A stretch of 64,000 nt of DNA from the NCBI RefSeq assembly GCF_000154725.1, contig NZ_DS544873.1, positions 3,633,339 through 3,697,338 of the forward strand, read 5' to 3'. Source of the stretch: Kordia algicida OT-1. GTDB lineage: Bacteria > Bacteroidota > Bacteroidia > Flavobacteriales > Flavobacteriaceae. Position numbers and translations under genes: made by a program. Every line of letters begins with the position of its first letter. Position 1 is the first letter of the stretch. Positions 55,124 to 63,930 of the stretch are shown here, piece after piece. The notes under the pieces were generated by a model. That model saw only the letters and a program-made list of their open reading frames with translations. It was not told where the DNA came from and did not search any database.

Positions 55124-55587
55124 AATTCAAAAAAGAAGTCCAGGAACAATTTCGAAAAGCAGGTTGGTATGAAGGAAGAAATCTCAAAAAGAAATATGAT
55201 AAAATCAATGGATTCCATGAATTACCAGACTTTCTAAAAGAATTTCTATACGAATATGGCGATCTATTAGTAGAAACAAATGATCCTAACAATACCTTTA
55301 CAGGAACGCTCAATCTCAAAGCAGTACCAAGAAAAAGATTGAAAATAAAATCCTATTTACAAAAACCTTCATTGGAAGGCAATGTACTTACATTTCCTGT
55401 TGGATTCTATCAAAATGCACACTTTCCATATACCGTAGAATGTGACAAAACGGGCGCTATTCATCTCATAGGAGAATTTCCAGCAAAGTTTACAACCAAC
55501 TTCAAAAAAGGAATTGAAAAAATTATTCTAGAAGATCATTCAGGTCTCGATTGGGATTATCAAGATAAAATTTGGGAAGAAGAATAA
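55120..55587 (+). CDS. SUKH-3-like immunity protein
   Basis: 155 residues. FRKAGWYEGRNLKKKY and ELPDFLKEFLYEYGDLLVET match the SUKH-3 entry (LxxAGWxxxR ... FLxEFG), with PVGFYQNAHFPYTVECDKTG and IHLIGEFPAKF after it. Start codon lies in the 3' end of the Imm22-like gene. Expected to bind a nuclease toxin of the Imm22/SUKH group; no matching toxin is nearby. Confidence 0.75.
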   Translation: MKFKKEVQEQFRKAGWYEGRNLKKKYDKINGFHELPDFLKEFLYEYGDLLVETNDPNNTFTGTLNLKAVPRKRLKIKSYLQKPSLEGNVLTFPVGFYQNAHFPYTVECDKTGAIHLIGEFPAKFTTNFKKGIEKIILEDHSGLDWDYQDKIWEEE

Positions 55588-55600
55588 ATCAATAAAATAT

Positions 55601-56032
55601 ATGATTAAATGCAAACAAAAAGGTGAAAAAGCAATCACTCTCAAAGAAATTGAACAACTAGAAACGGATTACAGCATCAAATTACCAGAAGATTACAAAA
55701 ATCATATGCTAAAATTCAATGGTATCAATCCTTTAGAAGATTACTATTTTTTACCAGATACTTGGGAAGATGAAATCAACTTTTTTAGTACATTGCCCAT
55801 AAAATATGGACATTATATCTTTGAAAAAGCCAATCTAATAGGCTATCTAGAAGACTATCCTGAAAATCATGTTTCCATTGGTAGAACTAGAACTGGTGGT
55901 TTATCACTATCACTTCATAAAGAAGACTATGGAAGTATTTATGTCTATTATTCTGATGGAGAAATGCACAAACTAGCAGCTTCTCTAACAGAATTTCTTC
56001 AAGGTTTAGAAATCTGTGAAGACTTTGATTAA
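55601..56032 (+). CDS. SUKH-1 (SMI1/KNR4) immunity protein
   Basis: 143 residues. EIEQLETDYSIKLPEDYKNH and MLKFNGINPLED at the start; LHKEDYGSIYVYYSDGEMHK and AASLTEFLQGLE at the end. Third intact SUKH-1 gene of the array, 13 bases after the SUKH-3-like gene. Confidence 0.87.
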   Translation: MIKCKQKGEKAITLKEIEQLETDYSIKLPEDYKNHMLKFNGINPLEDYYFLPDTWEDEINFFSTLPIKYGHYIFEKANLIGYLEDYPENHVSIGRTRTGGLSLSLHKEDYGSIYVYYSDGEMHKLAASLTEFLQGLEICEDFD

Positions 56033-56048
56033 TAAATGCAACAGAAAA

Positions 56049-56369
56049 ATGAATTGGCTCACCAAAAAAATAAAAGAACATGTCGCCTACATGGAGAATA
56101 CGCATGTAAACGATCCGAAAACAACAGTTTTATTAGATGAAATAGAAGAATTATTACAAAAAGATATGACACTTACTATTAAAACTTTACAGCAATTAGA
56201 TTTGTTATCTATTGAATGGATTTGCTCACGTTTTGAAAGTGTATCTTATAAATTACAAAGCAAAGTATTCGTTATAACATTAGAAAGTTTACTCAAAAAA
56301 TTTTCTCCCAATATTAATGGTTTCAAAGAAGAAGTTCAGGAAGCAAAAAATGCTTACAACGTAAATTAA
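56049..56369 (+). CDS. Unknown helical protein in the immunity array
   Basis: 106 residues from the ATG at 56049 (MNWLTKKIKEHVAYMEN); an in-frame ATG at 56016 lies inside the preceding gene and is less likely. Helical, with LLDEIEELLQKDMTLTIKTL and SIEWICSRFESVSYKLQSKV. No family recognised; immunity role suggested only by context and size. Confidence 0.6.
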   Translation: MNWLTKKIKEHVAYMENTHVNDPKTTVLLDEIEELLQKDMTLTIKTLQQLDLLSIEWICSRFESVSYKLQSKVFVITLESLLKKFSPNINGFKEEVQEAKNAYNVN

Positions 56370-56374
56370 TAAAA

Positions 56375-56749
56375 ATGAAAAAACGTGTCAATTTCAAAAT
56401 AACAAAAGAAGGTGTCATCACGCCAGATACGTTGTACAAAGAAGACATTCTACTCCACTATTTTCTCGTTGACAAAGACTATTTTGCTTTAGAACAAATT
56501 GAAAATCTAGAAAAATTTGCCAAAGGAGAATTAATCTGGAGTGAACACACAAAACATGAATCTTTCGGTTTTGCACAAGGTGACGCATATGTAGAAATCA
56601 TTGAAGACAACGTACATTTAATAGCATTTCCGCCAAGCTTGGTGTCAAAATATCCAACAGTTATCATTCCGATCAAAGAACTCATCAAACTCATGAAATC
56701 TTGGTACAAATTTCAAGTAATGCATGGAGTTGATCCAAAAATATTATAA
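56375..56749 (+). CDS. Unknown protein, last gene of the immunity array
   Basis: 124 residues, no signal peptide. EGVITPDTLYKEDILLHYFL and FGFAQGDAYVEIIEDNVHLI; beta-rich with a C-terminal helix (PIKELIKLMKSWYKFQVMHG). Family not recognised. It follows the previous gene by 5 bases and ends just before a strong hairpin, so it closes the operon. Confidence 0.6.
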   Translation: MKKRVNFKITKEGVITPDTLYKEDILLHYFLVDKDYFALEQIENLEKFAKGELIWSEHTKHESFGFAQGDAYVEIIEDNVHLIAFPPSLVSKYPTVIIPIKELIKLMKSWYKFQVMHGVDPKIL

Positions 56750-56751
56750 CA

Positions 56752-56789
56752 AAAAACGCCAGCTTATTACAGCCGGCGTTTATATTTCT
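56752..56789 (+). terminator. Terminator closing the toxin-immunity region
   Basis: AAAACGCCAGC (56754-56764) pairs with GCCGGCGTTT (56772-56781), a hairpin of the same style as the array repeats but with different loop and flank. Confidence 0.8.
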
Positions 56790-56802
56790 AATTACTATAA
56801 AA

Positions 56803-57237
56803 TTAACTACAAGCAATTTTCGCTACTCTACGCTGGTGTCTTCCGCCTTCAAATTCAGTTTCCAAAAACGTATCAACCATCGCAATGGCTTGTGGCAATG
56901 ACGTAAAACGCGCAGGAATACTCAAAATATTCGCATCATTATGTTGTCTGGCAAGTGCTACAATCTCTTTGGTCCAACAAAGTGCAGCTCGTACCTTTTG
57001 ATGTTTATTTGCAGTCATGGCAGCACCATTTCCGCTTCCGCAGATAATAATTCCAAACGGAACTTTTCCGCTTTCCACATCAGTAGCAACTGGATGAATA
57101 AAATCTGGATAATCGACACTATCATCTGAGTTGGTTCCGTAATTTTGAATCGTGTAACCTTTCGCTTCCAAATGTGCAGTAATTGCATTTTTATAATCGG
57201 TTCCGGCGTGGTCGTTCCCGATAGCTATATTTTTCAT
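56803..57237 (-). CDS. rpiB: Ribose-5-phosphate isomerase B
   Basis: 144 residues from the ATG at 57237 (MKNIAIGNDHAGTDYKNAIT); an open extension to 57291 is not needed. The active-site loop is CGSGNGAAMTANKHQKVRAA with the catalytic Cys, HPVATDVESGKV and HNDANILSIPARF. Interconverts ribose 5-phosphate and ribulose 5-phosphate. The GSGNG form differs from the GTGIG of enteric RpiB, which is usual in this phylum. Confidence 0.93.
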   Translation of the reverse strand: MKNIAIGNDHAGTDYKNAITAHLEAKGYTIQNYGTNSDDSVDYPDFIHPVATDVESGKVPFGIIICGSGNGAAMTANKHQKVRAALCWTKEIVALARQHNDANILSIPARFTSLPQAIAMVDTFLETEFEGGRHQRRVAKIACS

Positions 57238-58209
57238 AAAATAAGTTGTTGTGTTTGTTGAAAACAAAGGTATGAATAGACTTTTGAACAACCGAAAAAA
57301 CTCAATGTTAATTTCATTTCACAATAGCTTAACAATGAGATTATTATAAGATAACATACATTGTTGATATTTAGTGCTCAAAAAGTAAGAACAAAATTTT
57401 GTGCCTTCAGAATATTTTACAATATGCATAAAATTCAAAGCTTCACAACTTTTTTAGCACTTCTTTTTAGAAAACTTATCAAAAGTCGTTTTCTTGATTA
57501 TTAACAATAATTCATCAACTTTTTATCAAAAAAAACCTGTGTATAAAGGTTGTTAATAACTGTTGATAACCTAGCTAACCAATCTTAGATTGAAGCAGTT
57601 ATCTTTTTCATAAAATGTTCATCAAATTCGATAAGAAACAAATCCTATAAAAATCTTTAAAAGTTTTGCTAACTATTCACAAGCTATAATAACCATCATT
57701 ATTTTTTTTAAATTTATAAAAGAAAGAAATATATATATTATAAATGTTTATAACATTTCTGAAGAATCGATCTATTTTTAGATGATTGTTGTGCTTTCAT
57801 TTTTTCTAGAGGAACATTGAACGAAGTCGAACTATGCAGAAAAAACGCAGATGATGATTTCGTTTCGTCTGAAACTTCTCAAGGTATTTAAAATTTAGAA
57901 TAAAGAAAGTGTACGAAACGTTTTTTTGCGATGAAGTAAGATAAAATCTATGATGTATCATTGCGAGACAAAGTCGTGGCAATCTGTTTTTTAGAGTACT
58001 AGATTTTTTTAAAGAAACAGATTGTCACACGTTTTTCTAAAACGTTCGCAAAGACGTTTCAAACCTGAAATCGTCACTTTAAAAGTATAAATTACATTGA
58101 TAAAAGAACGGAAGAAGAAAAGCAAAAAGATTCAATAGATTTCGAATTTTAACAACAGCTATCTAAAAAATCTTTTAATACTTTAATTATTCAATTAAAG
58201 TCCGAAAAC
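57238..58209. other. Gene-free stretch with DnaA-box-like nonamers and an AT-rich segment
   Basis: About 970 bases with no supportable gene. TTATTAACA at 57498-57506, TTATACACA (minus strand, 57538-57546), TTATTAACA (minus, 57551-57559) and TTATCAACA (minus, 57561-57569) resemble DnaA boxes. An almost pure AT segment lies at about 57690-57760 (AAATATATATATTATAAATG). The right part holds a palindromic repeat. This could be a replication origin or merely AT-rich spacer. Confidence 0.4.
57961..58056. repeat. REP-like palindromic element, copy 2
   Basis: TTGCGAG (57961-57967) and GTGGCAATCTG (57976-57986) mirror CAGATTGTCACACG (58018-58031) and TTCGCAAAGACG (58045-58056). It shares the CAATCTG/CAGATTG centre and the TTGCGA/TCGCAA ends with the element at 7758-7865. 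Confidence 0.65.
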
Positions 58210-58452
58210 CTACACAATCCTCAAATGCGATTGCTTGGTATCAAAATCGATTAAAATCTGTTTGGTAAGGTCAACGTCGTTTTTATGAACTTTCAACGAA
58301 ATACCGCCAATTGCGTTCGAATAGAAAGGAAATACACTCAACATCAATTCATTTTCAAAGACATATTTAATTCCTCTCTGATCCAAAACAATACGCAAAA
58401 TCGCATATTCATACGGATACGTAAATGTAGCTACGGTTACAAAATTCGTCAT
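58210..58452 (-). CDS. DUF2007 domain protein
   Basis: 80 residues. VTVATFTYPYEYAILRIVLD and RGIKYVFENELMLSVFPFYS, then GGISLKVHKNDVDLTKQIL: the DUF2007 (GlnB-like small) fold. These proteins are thought to be signal-transducing or scaffold modules; function unknown. Single gene. Confidence 0.8.
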   Translation of the reverse strand: MTNFVTVATFTYPYEYAILRIVLDQRGIKYVFENELMLSVFPFYSNAIGGISLKVHKNDVDLTKQILIDFDTKQSHLRIV

Positions 58453-58528
58453 AAACTCATAAATAAAACATTCTCATAAAAAAGTATATGAGAAAATATT
58501 AATATATAATACACTAAAAATAAGAAAT

Positions 58529-58714
58529 CTAGTTTAAAAAATACGTATCAACAGCAGCACTTTTTATAGAATCATTCGGAACTTCAGCCGATCTGATGTC
58601 ACTTTTAAAAGTATCATGTTTTTTTAAGGAAGAATTAATATAACTACCAAACGAGAAGATTCCGATCAAGAAGATCGAAAGAAATAATAAGATAATTTTA
58701 TACACTCGTTTCAT
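58529..58714 (-). CDS. Small membrane-anchored protein, unknown
   Basis: 61 residues: a positively charged start (MKRVYK), one hydrophobic segment (IILLFLSIFLIGIFSFGSYI) and a 30-residue polar tail (HDTFKSDIRSAEVPNDSIKS). Likely inner membrane with the tail outside. No family recognised; it may be a short conserved Flavobacteriaceae protein. Confidence 0.45.
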   Translation of the reverse strand: MKRVYKIILLFLSIFLIGIFSFGSYINSSLKKHDTFKSDIRSAEVPNDSIKSAAVDTYFLN

Positions 58715-58917
58715 AATAATTAGGTCAAAATACGTTAAGCACTTTCTATATAGACGAAAGAAAATCTAAAATGTTACACTTTTTTTAAGATTTATTTAAC
58801 TTTTTCAAAAATATACGAAAAATAGCTAACATATTGACGCTAAACATCTGAGAAATTAACTCATTCGATTAAATGTTAAAAAATTAATAGTATAAAACAT
58901 ATTTTAACGTTAAAATA

Positions 58918-59832
58918 TTAAGGAATAACAAATGGCAATGCTTTGGGTAAAATAGTGGCTGTAAATCCGCCAGTACCGATCAATTCGCCATCAGCTTGGA
59001 TAAAAACTTTGTCCTGAGACGTATTAATGGTAATTAAATTGGTTTTAAAAGTAGTCACTTGTTTATGATGTACAATAGCTCCGTTAAATAAACCAACCGC
59101 ATTTTTGAGCAATTTCCATAAAGAAAAATGTTTTGCTATTGAAACATCAAATAATCCATCAGCCGAATCTACATCTTTTGTCAATTGCATGCCACCACCA
59201 GAATACTTACAAATTCCAACTATTGTTAACAATGATTTTGTGGTTAATTTATGTTCCGTGCTTTCAATCACAAATTCGGTAGATGTATAACTTGCTAAAC
59301 TTAACACCGTAGAAATCAAAAAAGAAGCAGCACCCAAAAACTTCAAACGTTCGTTGCGTTGCACCACATATCCATCAAAACCTAATCCTGCAACATTGTT
59401 AAAAAACACAGTTTTATCAACATTCAATAATGACAACTGTCCGATATCTTGCAAAATGGTATGTTCTGCTTTAATAATTTGGACCGCTTTTTTAATATTC
59501 TTTGGAATTTTATAGGTTTTTACCCAATCATTTCCAGTTCCTAAAGGAATTACGCCCAATTTTACTTCTGTTAAAGAAACACTTTTTTGTTGCATCAATC
59601 CATTTACAACATGATGTAAAGTTCCGTCGCCACCAACGCTCACAAATTTTCGATAGCCTTTTTTCAAACCTTGTAAAACCAATTCATATTCATGTTGAGG
59701 TTTTGTGGTAAATTCAAAATCGTATGGAATTTCTTCCGCTTCAAAAGTAGCAGCAATTTGAGTCCATTTTCGTTTTCCTGTAAAACTTCCTGAAGTCGGA
59801 TTTACAATCAAAAACCATTTATTTTTACGCAT
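58918..59832 (-). CDS. Diacylglycerol kinase family lipid kinase
   Basis: 304 residues from the ATG at 59832 (MRKNKWFLIVNPTSGSFTGK); ATG at 59859 is also in frame. GGDGTLHHVVNGL and LGVIPLGTGNDWVKTYKI are the ATP-binding and lipid-kinase motifs of the DagK/YegS fold; VFFNNVAGLGFDGYVV and the final ADGELIGTGGFTATILP complete it. Phosphorylates diacylglycerol or a similar lipid. Single gene divergent from rnr. Confidence 0.92.
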   Translation of the reverse strand: MRKNKWFLIVNPTSGSFTGKRKWTQIAATFEAEEIPYDFEFTTKPQHEYELVLQGLKKGYRKFVSVGGDGTLHHVVNGLMQQKSVSLTEVKLGVIPLGTGNDWVKTYKIPKNIKKAVQIIKAEHTILQDIGQLSLLNVDKTVFFNNVAGLGFDGYVVQRNERLKFLGAASFLISTVLSLASYTSTEFVIESTEHKLTTKSLLTIVGICKYSGGGMQLTKDVDSADGLFDVSIAKHFSLWKLLKNAVGLFNGAIVHHKQVTTFKTNLITINTSQDKVFIQADGELIGTGGFTATILPKALPFVIP

Positions 59833-59881
59833 ACATAACATGAATTTAATCTGTTGCAAAATACGAATTGTAAAATATTCC

Positions 59882-59889
59882 TATATTTG
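59882..59889 (+). promoter_or_regulatory. -7 box upstream of rnr
   Basis: TATATTTG, about 230 bases before the rnr ATG. -33 spacing is not ideal; a long leader would result. Confidence 0.4.
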
Positions 59890-60116
59890 CATCAGAATTA
59901 TTACTGCTTCTCTCCTATTTTTGATGTTTCAAACGAAACTGTTAATTTTCTAGAAACATAATTTTCCTGACATAATAGATGTGTTTTTTCCAAAGTAAAA
60001 TCTCGATCATCGAGAAAAAAGAACAAAAAGTAATTTCGGTATGCTTTTTTCAGTAAAAAATACAAATAATAACAAACCGAATAGATACACGAAATCGTGT
60101 AAAACAGAATGAAATA

Positions 60117-62312
60117 ATGACAAGAAAGAAAAAAAAGAAATCGCACAAGATTCCAAATCTCACAGACGCGATCCTTCAAATATTTAAAAAATCTTCAAAC
60201 AAAGTTTACAACTACAAACAAATAGCCGCAAAACTCAATATTACTGATACTAGCGGAAGAAATCAAATCATAAAAACACTCAAAAAACTCACAGCAAAAC
60301 AAAAAATTGAGGAAATTGATCGTGGAAAATATCGCGTTGTCGGTTCAACCGAATACTACACAGGAATTGTAGATATTACTTCGCGCGGACAAGGTTATGT
60401 AATTTGTGATGAATTTGAAGAAGATATTTTCGTACCAAATAACAAACTAAACAGAGCGTTAGATGGTGACGAAGTAGAAGTATACGTATACAAACGTCGT
60501 AAAAACAACCGACCAGAAGGTGAAATTACCGATGTTATAAAACGTAAAAAGACAGAATTTGTCGGCGTATTACAAATGCAGAAAAACTTTGCGTTTGTGG
60601 TAGTTTCCAATCAAAAAATGTATACAGATATTTTTGTACCAAAAGCAAAAATAAATCATGCACAAAATGGCGACAAAGTATTGGTAGAAATAGAAGATTG
60701 GCCAGCGCGTGCTGATTCTCCTTTTGGAAATGTAACGCAAATACTCGGAAAACCAGGCGAACACGATACAGAAATTCACTCGATATTGGCGGAATATGGT
60801 TTGCCTTATGAATTTCCTGCGGAAGTAGAAAAATTTGCAAACAAAATAGACTTGTCTATTCAAGCAGACGAAATCAAAAAACGTAGAGACATGCGCGACG
60901 TGCTTACGTTTACGATTGATCCAAAAGATGCCAAAGATTTTGATGATGCCTTATCGTTTCAAACCTTAGAAAATGGAAACTACGAAATAGGAATTCACAT
61001 TGCAGATGTTTCGCATTACGTAAAACCAGGAACTGTATTAGATGAAGAAGCTTACAATCGTGCAACTTCAGTATACTTGGTTGACAGAGTTGTACCAATG
61101 TTACCAGAAATACTCTCAAATGGCGCGTGTTCATTACGACCAAATGAAGAAAAATATACGTTTTCGGCAGTCTTCGAAATCAACAAAAAAGCAGAAGTTC
61201 TCAACCAATGGTTTGGACGTACGGTTACCTATTCTGACAAACGATTTGCGTATGAAGAAGCACAAGTCATCATAGAAACCAAAGGAAACGAAATTCCTGC
61301 AGATATCTCACTCACAGGAAAAGCCTACAAAGTAGATCAAGCCATTGTAGAAGCGACGTTAAAACTAGACGAACTCGCCAAAATCATGCGTGCAAAACGT
61401 ATGCAACATGGCGCCATTTCGTTTGATAAAGTAGAAGTACGTTTCAATCTTGACGAAAACAACAATCCAGAAGGTGTATATTTCAAAACGCAAAAAGATG
61501 CCAACAAACTCATTGAAGAATTCATGTTATTGGCAAACCGAAAAGTAGCGGCATACATTGGAAAACAAGAACCGAAAAAAACTTTTGTTTATCGTATTCA
61601 CGATGAACCAGATATTGACAAATTGGCTAACTTACAAACGATTATCTCTCGATTTGGGTATTCTTTAAATCTAAAATCGAGAAAAAGTACGACAAGTTCC
61701 TTAAATCAATTACTAGCAGATGTAAAAGGAAAAGGCGAACAAAATATGGTAGATACGCTTGCCATTCGAAGCATGAGCAAAGCAAAATATACCACAGACA
61801 ATATTGGTCATTACGGATTAGCATTCGATTACTATTCGCACTTTACCTCACCAATTCGTCGTTATCCAGATGTTATGGTACATCGTTTATTACAACACTA
61901 CTTAGATGGTGGAAAATCGGCTAATGAAGATGAATACGAAGAAAAATGTGAGCATTCGTCCAATATGGAATCTTTAGCAGCAAATGCAGAGCGCGATTCT
62001 ATCAAATACATGCAAATTAAGTTCATGCAAGATCACAAAGATGAAGAATTTGTCGGAGTCATTTCTGGTGTAACCGAATGGGGAATTTACGTAGAAATCA
62101 TAGCTAACAAATGTGAAGGAATGGTACGTATTCGCGAAATAAAAGACGATTACTACACATTTGATGAAAAACAATATGCTTTGGTGGGCGAAGTCACTAA
62201 AAACATGTATCAATTAGGTGATGAAGTTGTGGTAAAAGTAAAAAATACAGACTTGGTAAAACGTCATTTAGACTTTGATCTCATTGGAAAACGTGCTGAG
62301 GTAGAAGCTTAA
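60117..62312 (+). CDS. rnr: Ribonuclease R
   Basis: 731 residues. N-terminal winged helix (ILQIFKKSSNKVYNYKQIAA), two cold-shock OB domains (about 75-215), the RNB catalytic domain with TIDPKDAKDFDDALSF (the Asp-rich metal site), ASVYLVDRVVPMLPEILSNG and HFTSPIRRYPDVMVHRLL, and a C-terminal S1 domain (EFVGVISGVTEWGIYVEI). 3'-5' exoribonuclease that can degrade structured RNA. The gene order near rpiB is usual for the family. Confidence 0.97.
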   Translation: MTRKKKKKSHKIPNLTDAILQIFKKSSNKVYNYKQIAAKLNITDTSGRNQIIKTLKKLTAKQKIEEIDRGKYRVVGSTEYYTGIVDITSRGQGYVICDEFEEDIFVPNNKLNRALDGDEVEVYVYKRRKNNRPEGEITDVIKRKKTEFVGVLQMQKNFAFVVVSNQKMYTDIFVPKAKINHAQNGDKVLVEIEDWPARADSPFGNVTQILGKPGEHDTEIHSILAEYGLPYEFPAEVEKFANKIDLSIQADEIKKRRDMRDVLTFTIDPKDAKDFDDALSFQTLENGNYEIGIHIADVSHYVKPGTVLDEEAYNRATSVYLVDRVVPMLPEILSNGACSLRPNEEKYTFSAVFEINKKAEVLNQWFGRTVTYSDKRFAYEEAQVIIETKGNEIPADISLTGKAYKVDQAIVEATLKLDELAKIMRAKRMQHGAISFDKVEVRFNLDENNNPEGVYFKTQKDANKLIEEFMLLANRKVAAYIGKQEPKKTFVYRIHDEPDIDKLANLQTIISRFGYSLNLKSRKSTTSSLNQLLADVKGKGEQNMVDTLAIRSMSKAKYTTDNIGHYGLAFDYYSHFTSPIRRYPDVMVHRLLQHYLDGGKSANEDEYEEKCEHSSNMESLAANAERDSIKYMQIKFMQDHKDEEFVGVISGVTEWGIYVEIIANKCEGMVRIREIKDDYYTFDEKQYALVGEVTKNMYQLGDEVVVKVKNTDLVKRHLDFDLIGKRAEVEA

Positions 62313-62400
62313 ACATAATTTAGTAATTTGTTAATTTGAAAATGTAACAATTCTGAAAAACTCATACTAATGTTACAATAATCAACAATCAAACATCACT

Positions 62401-62715
62401 ATGATATTTTCAACAACGCCAACATTACAAAATAGAGAAATTAGCGAATATTTAGGTTTAGTATGTGGAATGACGTACAACATTAACTACAGCTACAAAG
62501 GAACATCGTTCAAAGACATGTTTAACATGAAAAAATACTACTCCAAAATAGAAGCTGCCATCGAAGAAGTAAAAGAAACAACCTTTCAAAAACTCAGTGA
62601 CAATGCCGAAAAACTACAGGCAGATGCAGTTGTAGGAATCAATGTTGATATGGAAATAAGTGCTGGTGGCGCAGTAATGGTTAGCATTACAGGAACGGCT
62701 GTAAAGTTGAAATAA
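62401..62715 (+). CDS. YbjQ-family (DUF74) protein
   Basis: 104 residues, no signal peptide. ISEYLGLVCGMTYNINYSYK and KLQADAVVGINVDMEISAGG, then VSITGTAVKLK; the heavy-metal-binding-like YbjQ family, forming pentamers with pleated beta sheets. Function unknown. Terminator follows. Confidence 0.88.
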   Translation: MIFSTTPTLQNREISEYLGLVCGMTYNINYSYKGTSFKDMFNMKKYYSKIEAAIEEVKETTFQKLSDNAEKLQADAVVGINVDMEISAGGAVMVSITGTAVKLK

Positions 62716-62734
62716 ACACATATTCAAAATAAAA

Positions 62735-62766
62735 AAAATCCCGATTTCTTAAAAATCGGGATTTTC
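62735..62766. terminator. Bidirectional terminator between ybjQ-like and the peptide gene
   Basis: AAAATCCCGATTT pairs with AAATCGGGATTTT around CTTAA; T-rich on both sides. Confidence 0.9.
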
Positions 62767-62787
62767 TTTAATGCATTATTCAAAAGA

Positions 62788-62982
62788 CTAATAGTCTTCG
62801 TCAAGACATAAACAAGCTACTTCACAAGCTAAAGGTCCAAAACTTGTCGTTGGTCCAGCTCCACAAAATAATCCAGGAATAAACGATAAAAATCCTCCTG
62901 TTCCTCCAGTAACTTCTTCTGGATTTAACTGAGAGATTTTTTGCTTGTTAATCTTCAACGATTTTAAATTCTTTTTTTTCAT
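62788..62982 (-). CDS. GG-leader ribosomal peptide precursor, RiPP-like
   Basis: 64 residues. A Lys/Asn-rich leader (MKKKNLKSLKINKQKISQLN) ends in PEEVTGG, a double-glycine cleavage motif, and the core TGGFLSFIPGLFCGAGPTTS continues to CEVACLCLDEDY with four Cys. This is the layout of the class I lanthipeptide-like / natural product precursors numerous in Kordia-type genomes. No dehydratase, cyclase or PCAT transporter gene is visible here, so its processing would rely on distant genes. Gene is single and terminator-bounded. Confidence 0.78.
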   Translation of the reverse strand: MKKKNLKSLKINKQKISQLNPEEVTGGTGGFLSFIPGLFCGAGPTTSFGPLACEVACLCLDEDY

Positions 62983-63188
62983 AATGTAAGTTTTTAAGTT
63001 TCCAAGCTAAATTTACTAAACATCTCTATATAAAAATTACGGTAAAACCGTAATTAACAAGCAACTACAGAAAATTTTTTTAAAGAAGCTTTTTTACCAA
63101 AAACATAGTTTTTCATAAAAAATTAAATAAAAACTGTAACAAAACGTTTTTTACATACTCTTTACAGACAAACACTAAAACCAAAATT

Positions 63189-63860
63189 ATGAAACATATC
63201 TTCACATTTGTCTTATGCTTTATCGCTTTAACAGTATCAGCACAAAAAGCAGTTGAAAAACAAGTAGGTGATTTTGACGAAGTAAAAGTTTTCGATCTTA
63301 TAGAAATCAATCTCATCAAATCAAATGAGAATAAAGTTGTTATTACTGGCGCTGATACACAAGATGTAGAAATCATCAACAAAAAAGGAAAATTAAAAGT
63401 ACGCATGAAGTTTGAACGTATTTTTGACGGATCTGAAACCTTTGTAGAAGTATACTACAAAAGTATCACCACCATTGATGCCAATGAAGGCGCCATTATT
63501 GTTGCTAACGAAACAATGAAGCAACCATACATCAACCTAAAAGCACAAGAAGGCGGAAAAATCATAGTAAACTTAGATGTAGATAATTTAGATTCAAGAG
63601 CTGTATCTGGCGGAATTATTGATACTTCTGGTAAAGTAAAGCATCAAGAAGTTACCTTAAATACAGGTGGCATTTACGAAGGAAAAAAATTAATTACAGA
63701 ACAAACAAAAGTAAAAGTAAGTGCTGGCGGAGAAGCATATATTTACGCTTCCGTTTTAGCAGATGCTAGAGTAAGAGCTGGTGGATATATAGAAATTCAT
63801 GGCGATCCTGAAACGATCAAAAAAGATAAAATCTTCGGAGGAAAAATAAAAGTTAAATAA
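63189..63860 (+). CDS. Head GIN domain (DUF2807) secreted protein
   Basis: 223 residues. Signal peptide (IFTFVLCFIALTVSAQ), then DUF2807: VGDFDEVKVFDLIEINLIKS, then repeats rich in Gly and Val forming a right-handed beta solenoid (LKAQEGGKIIVNLDVDNL, NTGGIYEGKKLITEQTKV). Presumably periplasmic or outer face; function unknown. Many copies occur in Bacteroidota genomes. Confidence 0.88.
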   Translation: MKHIFTFVLCFIALTVSAQKAVEKQVGDFDEVKVFDLIEINLIKSNENKVVITGADTQDVEIINKKGKLKVRMKFERIFDGSETFVEVYYKSITTIDANEGAIIVANETMKQPYINLKAQEGGKIIVNLDVDNLDSRAVSGGIIDTSGKVKHQEVTLNTGGIYEGKKLITEQTKVKVSAGGEAYIYASVLADARVRAGGYIEIHGDPETIKKDKIFGGKIKVK

Positions 63861-63893
63861 ACAAGTACTACCAATATTCATCAATCATTACAA

Positions 63894-63930
63894 AACGTCT
63901 GAACTGCCATTCAGGCGTTTTTCTATTTTC
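63894..63930 (+). terminator. Terminator after the DUF2807 gene
   Basis: AACGTCTGAA (63894-63903) pairs with TTCAGGCGTT (63910-63919) with one G-U pair; T-rich tail. The remaining 70 bases to the right edge show no gene. Confidence 0.8.
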
